47,145 nt of DNA from Pseudomonadota bacterium. Lineage in GTDB: Bacteria > Pseudomonadota > Alphaproteobacteria > Acetobacterales > Acetobacteraceae. The stretch's first letter is position 1. Each line of letters opens with the position of its first letter. The stretch spans positions 1 through 47,145 of the forward strand of contig JAKAWQ010000023.1 in the NCBI GenBank assembly GCA_021816925.1, given 5' to 3'. Positions 17,059 to 24,724 of this stretch are shown here, piece by piece. The notes beneath the pieces are model-generated. The model was given only the letters and a program-made list of their open reading frames with translations, was not told the origin of the DNA and searched no databases. Made by a program: the position numbers and the translations under genes.

Positions 17059-18191
17059 GCGGCCCGCCGAAGGTCTCCGCCGAGGAGCTTGACGCAGCAG
17101 CACTTTCCACCCTCGCCCGCGATTGCCGCCTGGCCGGGGTCGAGCGCCAGGTGCTCCTGGTTCGTCTCTCCCTCGTCACCGCAGACTCTTACCGCCCGCA
17201 TCACGGTCGTCTCGCCGAGGGTGCGCTCGAACCCCTCTCCCGCGCCGATCGCTCCCGCCTCTATCGCTTACCCGGTCACGACCTTGCCCTCGCTTGGCGC
17301 GGCAACGCCCCCGGGCGCGAGCAGGAGGCGCTGGCCGCCCTCTCGGTCCTCTTCGCCGACGCCGGGCCGCCGCTCCCCCGGCTCGCCGACCTCGTCCGCC
17401 GCTTCATCCTCCCGCGCGACGCCGAGCGGCTCGCCGCTTGCCTGTCCGCTCCGCCGGCCGCCCCGCGCGCCGCGCCGCGCCGCCCGCCGCTCGACCTCGC
17501 CCTCCTCTCCCGGATCGAACGCGCGCTCGCCTCCGCCGACATGTCCCGCTTCGCCCGCCGCCGCCCCGTCTGCCGCCGCGGCGCCTCCGGCCGCTTCCGC
17601 CTCGCCTGGGAAAAGCGCTTCCTCTCGGTTGTCGAGGTCGGCGAAAGTCTCGCCCCCGAGCACGACATCACCGCCGATCCCTGGCTTTTCCGCCGTCTCA
17701 CCCGCACGCTCGACCGGCGGATGCTGGCCCTGCTCTCGGCCCCTCGCGAGCTCGCGGGCGCCGCCCCCTTCGCCATCAATCTCAACGTCGAATCAATCCT
17801 TTCCCCGGCCTTCCTCGCCTTCGACTCCGCCCTCCCCGCCGCCCTTTGCGGCCATGTCACGCTAGACCTTCTGCCTTCCGACATCCTGAGCGACGCCGCC
17901 GCCTTCGCCTTTGCACGCAATTTCGCGCTGAGCCGCGGCTACCGCCTTTCCGTCCGCGGCGTCACCGCCGCCCTCCTGCCCACCCTGCCGCTCGGTCCCC
18001 TCGGGCTCGATCTCCTCCTGCTCCGCTACGAACCGGCCCTCGCCTCGCTTCCCCCCGCTGCCCTCGATGCCGTCTCCCCCGAGCGCGAGCGGATCGTCCT
18101 GACCCGCGTCGATCAACCCGCCATCCTTGAATGGGCCGAGGCCCAGGGCCTCGTGCTGTTCCAGGGCCGCGCCGCCCTCCCGCATCCGTAA
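17055..18191 (+). CDS. Degenerate EAL-like protein B
   Basis: This 378-residue protein starts at the ATG at 17055, which overlaps the stop of protein A. It has a related layout: an N-terminal alpha/beta region, a central linker, and a C-terminal stretch with INLNVESILSPAFLAF, VTLDLLPSDILSDAA and a final ILEWAEAQGLVLFQGRA resembling the last strand-helix of EAL domains. As in A, no catalytic EAL, DD or AEGVE motif remains. The two look like diverged paralogues that are co-translated and may form a heteromer. Function is not known; a link to the nearby GGDEF-EAL enzyme is speculation. Confidence 0.6.
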   Translation: MSGPPKVSAEELDAAALSTLARDCRLAGVERQVLLVRLSLVTADSYRPHHGRLAEGALEPLSRADRSRLYRLPGHDLALAWRGNAPGREQEALAALSVLFADAGPPLPRLADLVRRFILPRDAERLAACLSAPPAAPRAAPRRPPLDLALLSRIERALASADMSRFARRRPVCRRGASGRFRLAWEKRFLSVVEVGESLAPEHDITADPWLFRRLTRTLDRRMLALLSAPRELAGAAPFAINLNVESILSPAFLAFDSALPAALCGHVTLDLLPSDILSDAAAFAFARNFALSRGYRLSVRGVTAALLPTLPLGPLGLDLLLLRYEPALASLPPAALDAVSPERERIVLTRVDQPAILEWAEAQGLVLFQGRAALPHP

Positions 18192-18238
18192 CCGGCCCGA
18201 CCCTTGGCGGGGGCGCGCGTTCGGCCTATCCCGCCGCC

Positions 18239-18985
18239 ATGGATGCAATCGTGGCGAGCGGCCTCACCAAGCGGTACGGCCGCGGCCCGCTCGCCGTGGA
18301 CGGCCTCGATTTCCGCCTCCCCGAGGGCACCACCATGGGCGTCCTCGGCGGCAACGGCGCCGGCAAGACGACCACGCTCGCGCTCCTCCTCGGCCTCCTC
18401 GTCCCCACCGCCGGCCACATCACCGTGCTCGGCCATGACATGGCCGCCGACCGTTTTCCCGCCCTTGCCCGCATGAATTTTTCCTCGCCCTACGTCGCCC
18501 TCCCGCAGCGCCTGACGGTCGCCGAAAACCTCCGCGTCTATGGCCATCTCTATTGTGTGCCGGCGCTCGAGCGCCGCATCGAGGCGCTCACCGAGGAGCT
18601 TGATCTCGGCGCCCTCCTCCACCGCCCGGTCGGCGAGCTTTCCGCCGGCCAGAAGACGCGCGCCGCGCTCGCCAAGGCCCTCATCAACCGCCCCGACGTG
18701 CTCCTCCTCGACGAACCCACCGCCAGCCTCGATCCCGACACCGCGGACTGGGTGCGCGGCTGGCTCGAGCACTACCGCGCCGAAAGCGGCGCGGCGATCC
18801 TGCTCGCCTCGCACAACATGGGCGAGGTCGAGCGCCTTTGCGCAGACGTTCTGATGCTGAAACAAGGCCGCATCGTCGATCGCGGCAGCCCCGAGGCGCT
18901 GATCGCCCGCTACGGCCGCGACGACCTCGAGGAGGTCTTCCTCGATATCGCCCGCGGCCGCCGCACCCGGAGGCTCCCCGCATGA
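18239..18985 (+). CDS. ABC transporter ATP-binding protein (ABC-2 export type)
   Basis: The 248-residue ATPase carries Walker A (LGGNGAGKTTTLALL), a signature written LSAGQKTRAALAKAL, Walker B (VLLLDEPTASLDP) and the switch His in LLASHNMGEVERL. The sequence is of the NatA/CcmA-like group that pairs with ABC-2 permeases. The ATG at 18239 lies 47 bp after the EAL-like pair; longer in-frame starts overlap that gene and add no conserved residues. It overlaps the permease gene by four bases. The substrate is unknown. Confidence 0.92.
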   Translation: MDAIVASGLTKRYGRGPLAVDGLDFRLPEGTTMGVLGGNGAGKTTTLALLLGLLVPTAGHITVLGHDMAADRFPALARMNFSSPYVALPQRLTVAENLRVYGHLYCVPALERRIEALTEELDLGALLHRPVGELSAGQKTRAALAKALINRPDVLLLDEPTASLDPDTADWVRGWLEHYRAESGAAILLASHNMGEVERLCADVLMLKQGRIVDRGSPEALIARYGRDDLEEVFLDIARGRRTRRLPA

Positions 18986-19782
18986 GCTGCGCGGCGCGGC
19001 GCATCTGGGGCCTCCTCTACCGTCACATCGCGCTCTACCGCCACTCCTGGCCGCGGCTCGTCGAACTCGTCTATTGGCCGGTCTTGCAGATGTGCATCTG
19101 GGGCTTCACCGCCCGCTTCATCACCAGCCGCCTGCACTCCCCGCTCGTCATGGCCGGCAGCCTCCTCATCGCCGGCGTCCTGCTCTGGGAGGTCGCGCTC
19201 AGGAGCCAGATGGGGGTCGCCGTGAGCTTCCTCGAAGAGCTCTGGTCGCGCAATCTCGGCCACGTCTTCGTAAGCCCGCTCCGCCCCGCCGAGATGGTCG
19301 CCGGGCTCATCGTCGTTTCGATGCTCCGCATGCTGGCCGGCGTCATCCCCGCCATCCTCCTCGCCTGGCTCCTTTACGCCTTCAACCTCTTCACCCTCGG
19401 CCCTGTCCTCGTTCTCTTCTTCGCCAACCTGATGATCATGGGCTGGTGGGTCGCACTCGGCGTCGTCTCTCTCATCCTGCGCCACGGCGCCGGCGCCGAA
19501 ACCCTCGCCTGGGCGGTCCTCTTCGGTCTCACGCCCCTCTCCGCCGTTTTCTATCCCGTCTCCATCTTGCCCGCCGCCATCCGCCCGCTCGCCCTCGCCC
19601 TGCCCTCCACGCACGTCTTCGAAGGCATGCGCGCCGTCCTCCTGCACGGCTCCCTCGCCTGGGGCGAGATGGCCGCCTCCGCCGGCCTCAATCTCGCATG
19701 GATGGCCGCGGCGATCCTCCTCTTCGCCCGCCAGTTCCACGCCGCCCGCGTGCGCGGCGCACTGATTTCGATCGGCGAATGA
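18982..19782 (+). CDS. ABC-2 type transporter permease
   Basis: This 266-residue integral membrane protein has about six hydrophobic segments (for example LVMAGSLLIAGVLLWEVAL, AGVIPAILLAWLLYAF and LVLFFANLMIMGWWVALGVV). The region FGLTPLSAVFYPVSILPAAI, then LPSTHVFEGMRAVL, is characteristic of ABC-2 exporters of polysaccharides or drugs. The ATG at 18982 overlaps the ATPase stop (ATGA), so the two should be co-translated and form the exporter. It also overlaps the next gene by four bases. Confidence 0.92.
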   Translation: MSCAARRIWGLLYRHIALYRHSWPRLVELVYWPVLQMCIWGFTARFITSRLHSPLVMAGSLLIAGVLLWEVALRSQMGVAVSFLEELWSRNLGHVFVSPLRPAEMVAGLIVVSMLRMLAGVIPAILLAWLLYAFNLFTLGPVLVLFFANLMIMGWWVALGVVSLILRHGAGAETLAWAVLFGLTPLSAVFYPVSILPAAIRPLALALPSTHVFEGMRAVLLHGSLAWGEMAASAGLNLAWMAAAILLFARQFHAARVRGALISIGE

Positions 19783-20402
19783 AACCGCCGGCCCGCTTCT
19801 GGCTCATCCGCCACGCACCCGTCAGCGAAGAAGCGCGCGCCATCCTCTACGGCACCATGGATGTTGCACTTTGCCCTGAGAGCCTCGCCTCGGCCGCGCC
19901 GCTCTGCCGCCTCCTCGCCGCCCGCCTGCCGCATCCGGCTACCTGGATCGTCTCGCCCCTTTCGCGCACGCGCCTTACCGCCGAGGCAATCTTCGCCGCC
20001 GGTTACCCGGTCACCGAGCCGGCCGTCGAGCCGGCGCTGATCGAGCAGAACCTCGGCGCCTGGCAGGGCCTCGTGCACGCCGAGCTGCCCGCCCGCCTCG
20101 CCGCCCCCGCGCACGCCTTCTGGCCGCTCGCCGGCGCCGAGCGCCCGCCCGGCGGGGAAACCATGACCGACGTGATCTCCCGGGTCGGTGCCGCGCTCGA
20201 CACCTTGGCCGAACGCCACGCCGGCGCCGACATCGTCATCGTCGGCCACGGCGGGGCCATCCGCGCCGCCCTCGCCCACGCGCTGGGCATCGACGCCGAC
20301 ACCGCGCTTTCGTTCTCGATCCAAAACCTTTCACTCACCCGCCTCGAACGCCACCCGCACGCCTGGCGCGTCATCTCCGTGAACGAGCTGCCGGAAGGCT
20401 GA
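19779..20402 (+). CDS. Histidine phosphatase family protein
   Basis: The 207-residue protein has the phosphoglycerate-mutase-like fold signature WLIRHAPVSEEAR with the phosphorylated His near residue 12, a conserved Arg in IVSPLSRTRLTAEAI, Glu in LIEQNLGAWQG, and the second catalytic His in IVIVGHGGAIRAAL. Members dephosphorylate small molecules, including the cobalamin precursor alpha-ribazole phosphate, but nothing nearby supports a cobalamin role. The ATG at 19779 overlaps the permease stop. Confidence 0.9.
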   Translation: MKPPARFWLIRHAPVSEEARAILYGTMDVALCPESLASAAPLCRLLAARLPHPATWIVSPLSRTRLTAEAIFAAGYPVTEPAVEPALIEQNLGAWQGLVHAELPARLAAPAHAFWPLAGAERPPGGETMTDVISRVGAALDTLAERHAGADIVIVGHGGAIRAALAHALGIDADTALSFSIQNLSLTRLERHPHAWRVISVNELPEG

Positions 20403-20469
20403 AGCGGCACCTGCCGACCGGCAGCGCCGTGCCGGCCGCGTGATGGTGCGCTCGCCAGGAACCAACGGA

Positions 20470-20629
20470 ACAGAGCCGCATCGCTGCCCGACGCAAGCTC
20501 GATACCAAGCTCTTCCGAATAGAGCGGACTGCGCTCGAGCGCGGCAACCTCGGCACGCGAAAGGCTCACGCGCTCGGCCCGAAGAACCCGCCTCCCGGAC
20601 CCGCGCAAGCTCTCATCGCTCGAGGTCAA
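20470..20629 (-). pseudogene. Possible 5' fragment of an unrecognised gene
   Basis: From a TTG at 20629 the minus strand reads a plausible protein start with LSRAEVAALERSPLYSEELG, then ELASGSDAALFRWFLASAP, after which the reading turns into antisense of the histidine phosphatase gene. The first 50 or so residues have ordinary protein character and recall the N-terminus of small HhH/DNA-repair-like proteins, but this is memory, not a search. The rest of that gene is absent. The 340-bp gap otherwise holds only the FNR box at 20683-20696. Confidence 0.25.
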
Positions 20630-20682
20630 TGCCGCCCCGCTCTCCGCCCGATCCCCTTGCGCCGATACCGGGGCCCCCGGGA

Positions 20683-20696
20683 TTGATGCAGATCAA
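20683..20696. promoter_or_regulatory. Perfect FNR/FnrL binding site
   Basis: The sequence is TTGAT-GCAG-ATCAA, the exact palindromic FNR consensus. Its centre lies about 53 bp before the CapA-like start codon. If it activated from position -41.5 the transcript would begin near 20731 and cut into the GAGGGGAG ribosome-binding site. So either the leader is very short, the start is internal, or the site represses. Confidence 0.75.
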
Positions 20697-20742
20697 GCAC
20701 CAGAAACCAGGACCGCACGAGGATCGAGGGGAGCCCTGAAGC

Positions 20743-21930
20743 ATGAGCGGATCTTCCCCTCCGGTCCCGCCCGCCACCGGCACACCGCCGGGCCGAGACG
20801 CCTCGGTTCAGCTCTTCCTCTCCGGCGACGTGATGCTCGGCCGCGGCATCGACCAGATCCTGCCCCATCCCGGCGATCCGCTCCTGCACGAGCGGTTCAT
20901 CCGCTCGGCAACGGATTACGTCCGGCTCGCCGAGGCCGCCAACGGCCCGATCCCGCGCCTCGCCGCCTTCGATTATGTCTGGGGCGAAACGTTGCCCGCG
21001 CTCGCGCGGGCAAGCCCCGCGGCCCGCATCATCAATCTCGAAACGAGCGTCACGCGATCCGCCGCCTTCGTCCCGAAGGGCATCAACTATCGCATGAACC
21101 CCGACAACGTCGCCTGCCTGACCGCCGCCGCGATCGATTGCTGCGTACTCGCCAACAACCACGTGCTCGATTTCGGCCGCGACGGGCTCCTCGAAACGCT
21201 CGGCACCCTGCACCGCGCGGGCATCAAGACGGCAGGCGCCGGCCGCACCCTCGCGGAAGCCCGCCAGCCCGCAATCATCGGGCTGCCGCAGGGCGGTCGC
21301 CTGCTCGTCTTCGCCTTCGGGCACCCGAGCAGCGGCATACCGGCGGGCTCTGCCGCCCAAGCCGATGTCCCCGGCATCGATCTCCTCGAAAATCTCTCCG
21401 ACCGCGCCTTGGCCGCGCTCGCCGATCGGGTTTCGGCCCTTCGACGCCAGGGCGATCTTCTCATCGCCTCGATCCACTGGAGCGGTAACTGGGGCTATGC
21501 CGTCTCGGTTGCCGAGCGGCACTTCGCGCACGGCCTCATCGATATCGCCGGCTTCGACCTCGTGCACGGCCATTCCTCGCACCATCCGAAGCCGATCGAA
21601 CTCTACCGGGATCGTCTCATCCTTTACGGCTGCGGCGATTTTCTCAACGATTACGAGGGAATTTCGGGCTACGAGGAGTACCGTGGCGATCTCGCCCTCG
21701 CCTACCTGCCGCGCCTCCGAGCCGCCACGGGCCGGCTCCTCGGCCTTCGCCTCATCCCTTTCCGCATCGCCCGCTTCCGCCTTCACTGCGCCGCGCCCGC
21801 CGATACGCGCTGGCTGCAACAGAGGCTTGCGGCCGAAAGCCGCCGCTTCGGCCTCGCGATCACGCTTGAACCCGACGGTTCGCTCGAAGTCTATCCTGGA
21901 CGAACCGCGAGCGACCCCGCCCCGCCCTGA
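20743..21930 (+). CDS. CapA-family metallophosphatase-like protein
   Basis: This 395-residue protein belongs to the CapA/PgsA family, best known from poly-gamma-glutamate capsule synthesis, with a calcineurin-like fold. Motifs in order are LFLSGDVMLGRGID, IINLETSVTRS, VLANNHVLDFGRDGLLETL, IASIHWSGNWGYAV and LVHGHSSHHPKPIELY, which hold the expected metal ligands. Unlike typical CapA, no N-terminal membrane anchor is seen, suggesting a cytosolic protein. No other capsule genes are nearby. Stand-alone copies of this family are common and their role is unclear. An FNR box precedes it. Confidence 0.88.
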   Translation: MSGSSPPVPPATGTPPGRDASVQLFLSGDVMLGRGIDQILPHPGDPLLHERFIRSATDYVRLAEAANGPIPRLAAFDYVWGETLPALARASPAARIINLETSVTRSAAFVPKGINYRMNPDNVACLTAAAIDCCVLANNHVLDFGRDGLLETLGTLHRAGIKTAGAGRTLAEARQPAIIGLPQGGRLLVFAFGHPSSGIPAGSAAQADVPGIDLLENLSDRALAALADRVSALRRQGDLLIASIHWSGNWGYAVSVAERHFAHGLIDIAGFDLVHGHSSHHPKPIELYRDRLILYGCGDFLNDYEGISGYEEYRGDLALAYLPRLRAATGRLLGLRLIPFRIARFRLHCAAPADTRWLQQRLAAESRRFGLAITLEPDGSLEVYPGRTASDPAPP

Positions 21931-21979
21931 CCACCGCCGGACCAACCTTCCTTGCTGCGCGACCTCCCCGTCGCCGTCA

Positions 21980-21993
21980 TTGACATGGATCAA
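21980..21993. promoter_or_regulatory. FnrL-type binding site upstream of ubiT
   Basis: TTGAC-ATGG-ATCAA fits the alphaproteobacterial TTGAY-N4-RTCAA consensus exactly and is extended as ATTGAC/ATCAAT. Centred at 21986.5, an activating position of -41.5 would put the transcript start near 22028. That would exclude the ATG at 22021 as ubiT start and favour the ATG at 22084. The adjacent genes make ubiquinone without oxygen, so FNR control is expected. Confidence 0.75.
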
Positions 21994-22083
21994 TGACCGG
22001 AGCCGCCGCGGCGCGCAGCCATGCTGCGGTTCCCCGGGCGCGCCCGCGGGCGCCAAAACCGGGGGGCGGAGGTTGGGCGGCGG

Positions 22084-22788
22084 ATGGAGCCAGGCGGCGA
22101 GCAGCGATCATTCCCGGCCGGCCTCGCCCGCGCGGCGATCTGGGCGTTACCGCCGCCGGCGCTCCAAGCCGGCGCGTCGGCACTCTTGCGCGGCATCGGC
22201 CGGCGCCACCCGCGCCTCTTTCGCGACCTCGCTTCATTGCCACCGGCGCGCATCCTCATCGCGCCGACCGACCTGCCACACCGCTTCCTACTCACTCTCG
22301 GCGGCGGCCCGCCGCGCCTCTCGCTCGCCGCCGCCACCGAATCCTTCACCGCCTCCCTCAAGGGCCGCTTCGCCGCCCTCATCGATCTCCTCGAAGGCCG
22401 GCTCGACGGCGACACCCTCTTCTTCTCCCGCGCCCTCACCCTCACCGGAGACACCGCCGCCGTGGTCGGCCTGCGCAATACGCTCGATCGCGAAACGATC
22501 GATCTCCTCTCCGAAGCCGCCGCCCTCTTCGGCCCTTTCGCCGCGCCCGCGCGCGCCGCCGCCCGCCGGCTCGAACGCCTCGTCGATCTCGCACATCGCC
22601 GGATCGTCCTCCTGCACGCCGCCCTGCACGCTGCCGACCCGCAGGGCCGCTCCGCGCCCCACCCCACGCCCCACCCCGCAACGGCGCCCGATCTCTCGCG
22701 CCTCCGCACCGATCTCGATCGCCTCGCCGGCCGCCTCGCCGCGCTTGAAGGCAAAGAGCGGCGCCGGCCGCACGGAAAAGCAGCATGA
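22084..22788 (+). CDS. ubiT: Ubiquinone biosynthesis accessory factor UbiT (SCP2 domain)
   Basis: UbiT is the SCP2-fold lipid-binding factor of oxygen-independent ubiquinone synthesis, working with UbiU and UbiV. The 234-residue product has an SCP2-like region (about residues 45-145: ILIAPTDLPHRFLLTLGGG, then FTASLKGRFAALIDLLEG and the strand TLFFSRALTLTGDTAAVVGL), followed by an Arg/Ala-rich tail. It is assigned mostly by position directly before ubiU and ubiV. Two starts are possible: 22084 is chosen because GGAGG precedes it and the FNR box geometry disfavours the ATG at 22021. It overlaps ubiU by four bases. Confidence 0.85.
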   Translation: MEPGGEQRSFPAGLARAAIWALPPPALQAGASALLRGIGRRHPRLFRDLASLPPARILIAPTDLPHRFLLTLGGGPPRLSLAAATESFTASLKGRFAALIDLLEGRLDGDTLFFSRALTLTGDTAAVVGLRNTLDRETIDLLSEAAALFGPFAAPARAAARRLERLVDLAHRRIVLLHAALHAADPQGRSAPHPTPHPATAPDLSRLRTDLDRLAGRLAALEGKERRRPHGKAA

Positions 22789-23786
22789 ACCCGCCGCGCT
22801 ACCTTGAGCTCGTCTGCCCCGCCGGCACGCCGGCCGCGCTCTCAACCGCCGTCGATGCCGGAGCCGACACCGTCTATTGCGGCTTCCGCGACGCCACCAA
22901 CGCACGCAACTATCCCGGCCTCAACTTCGATCCGATCGAGATGCGCGAGGGCATCGCCTACGCCCACGCGCGCGGCCGGCGCGTCCTCATCGCCGTCAAC
23001 ACCTTCCCCCGCGCGGGCGAGACCGCCCTCTGGCACGACGCGGTCGATCGCGCCGCCGCCCTCGGCGCCGATGCCGTCATCCTTGCCGATCTTGGCGTCC
23101 TCGATTACGCGGCCCGCCGCCATCCCGGCCTCCGCCGCCACCTCTCCGTCCAGGCCGCCGCCGCCAACCCGCTCGCGATCAACTTCTACCACCGTCGCTT
23201 CGGCATCAGCCGCGTCGTTCTCCCCCGCGTGCTCGCCGTCTCCGAGGTCGCGGCCCTCGTCGGCGCCATCAGCGTCGAAACCGAGGTATTCGCCTTCGGC
23301 TCGCTCGGCACGATGGTTGAAGGGCGCTGCTATCTCTCCTCCTACATCACCGGCCGCTCGCCGAGTTGCGACGGCGTCTGCGCCCCTGCCGAGCACGTTT
23401 CCTACCGCGAAGAGGGCGACGATCTGCTCGCCTCTCTCGGCGATGCCGTCATGAACCGTTTCGCCCCCGGCGAGCCGCGCTCCTATCCCACCCCTTGCAA
23501 GGGCCGCTTCGTCACCCTCGGAACCCCCTCCTATCTCTTCGAGGAGCCGGTCGGTCTGAACGCCACCGCAATCCTCCCCGAACTCAAGGCCGCCGGCGTC
23601 ACCGCCCTCAAGATCGAAGGCCGCCAGCGCGGCCGCGCCTACGTCGCCGAGGTGGTCCGCACCTTCCGCACCATCCTCGACCAACTCGCCGACGGGCGGC
23701 CGGCCCCTCCCGTGAGTGCCTCTCTCCTCGCTCTCACCGAAGGCGGGCAGCAAACCTTCGGCGCCTACCGGCCCGGCTGGCGATGA
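22785..23786 (+). CDS. ubiU: O2-independent ubiquinone hydroxylation factor UbiU (peptidase U32 family)
   Basis: The 333-residue protein begins LELVCPAGTPAALSTAVDAG, the U32-family opening, and has the GRCYLSSYITGRSPSCDGVC segment (Cys182, 195, 199) plus TPCKGRF (Cys238), a set able to bind a 4Fe-4S cluster as in characterised UbiU. With UbiV it hydroxylates ubiquinone precursors without O2, using prephenate as oxygen donor in the studied system. ATGA overlaps on both sides couple it to ubiT and ubiV. Confidence 0.95.
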   Translation: MNPPRYLELVCPAGTPAALSTAVDAGADTVYCGFRDATNARNYPGLNFDPIEMREGIAYAHARGRRVLIAVNTFPRAGETALWHDAVDRAAALGADAVILADLGVLDYAARRHPGLRRHLSVQAAAANPLAINFYHRRFGISRVVLPRVLAVSEVAALVGAISVETEVFAFGSLGTMVEGRCYLSSYITGRSPSCDGVCAPAEHVSYREEGDDLLASLGDAVMNRFAPGEPRSYPTPCKGRFVTLGTPSYLFEEPVGLNATAILPELKAAGVTALKIEGRQRGRAYVAEVVRTFRTILDQLADGRPAPPVSASLLALTEGGQQTFGAYRPGWR

Positions 23787-24724
23787 ACGCAATGACCGCC
23801 TTACCTCCCGCACGCCTTACTCTCGGGCCGCTCCTCTTCCACTGGCCGGCCGCCGAACGGCGCGATTTCTATTTCCGCATCGCCGACGAGGCCGATATCG
23901 AGTGCGTCTATCTGGGCGAGGTCGTCTGCGCCAAGCGCATACCCTTCTTCGCCCCGCATCTCCCCGCCGTGCTCGAACGCCTCCGCAACGCCGGCAAAGA
24001 GACGATCATTTCCACGCTCGCCCTCATCACCTCCGAGCACGAGCTGGCCGAGATCACCGAGCTCGCCGCTGGCGGCCTCACCGTCGAGGCGAACGACGTC
24101 ACCGCCATCGAGGCCCTCGCCGGCCGCCCCTTCGTCTCCGGCCCTCTGATCAATCTCTTCAATGAAGGCACGCTTGATTACCTCGTCCACCAAGGAGCCT
24201 TCCGCGTCGCCCTCCCGGTCGAGCTTTCGGCCGCCGCGATCGCCACCCTCGCCGCGCGCAACCCGACGGGAGAGACCGAAGTGCAAGTGTTCGGCCGCCA
24301 GTCCCTCGCCATCTCGATGCGCTGCTACCACGCCCGCGCCTACGGCCTGCACAAGGATGCCTGCCAGTTCATCTGCGAGCGCGATCCGGACGGCCTTCCC
24401 GCCGACCAGATCGACGGCCGCGGCCTCCTTTCGGTGAACGGCACGCAAACTCTCTCCCACGGCTATCTGGTGCTGCTCTCCGAACTTCCCGCGCTCCGCC
24501 AGGCCGGCGTGAGCCACCTTCGCCTCTCCCCCCAACGAGGCGCGGACGGAGGCATGGACATGGTGCGCATCGCCGCACTTTTCCGCGCCGTCGCCTCGGA
24601 AAGCCTCGAACCCGCCGCCGCGGAAGCGGAACTCCGCACCCTCATCGGCTCCACCCCCCTCATCAACGGCTACCTGCACGGCCGCGCGGGCATGGCCTGG
24701 GTGCCAGCCGGAGGAAACACATGA
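23783..24724 (+). CDS. ubiV: O2-independent ubiquinone hydroxylation factor UbiV (peptidase U32 family)
   Basis: This 313-residue protein is the partner of UbiU. It carries the family Fe-S ligands: Cys49 in GEVVCAKR and Cys181, 194 and 198 in MRCYHARAYGLHKDACQFIC. The N-terminal LTLGPLLFHWPAAERRDFYF is typical of UbiV, which lacks the longer U32 C-terminal extension. The ATG at 23783 overlaps the ubiU stop, and its own stop overlaps the start of the beta-propeller gene, so four products come from one transcript. Confidence 0.95.
   Translation: MNAMTALPPARLTLGPLLFHWPAAERRDFYFRIADEADIECVYLGEVVCAKRIPFFAPHLPAVLERLRNAGKETIISTLALITSEHELAEITELAAGGLTVEANDVTAIEALAGRPFVSGPLINLFNEGTLDYLVHQGAFRVALPVELSAAAIATLAARNPTGETEVQVFGRQSLAISMRCYHARAYGLHKDACQFICERDPDGLPADQIDGRGLLSVNGTQTLSHGYLVLLSELPALRQAGVSHLRLSPQRGADGGMDMVRIAALFRAVASESLEPAAAEAELRTLIGSTPLINGYLHGRAGMAWVPAGGNT

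Noticed and set aside
15445-17103. Long minus-strand frame opposite EAL-like protein A
   Set aside because: Composition is that of an antisense shadow; the plus frame has protein-like strands and couples to the next gene.
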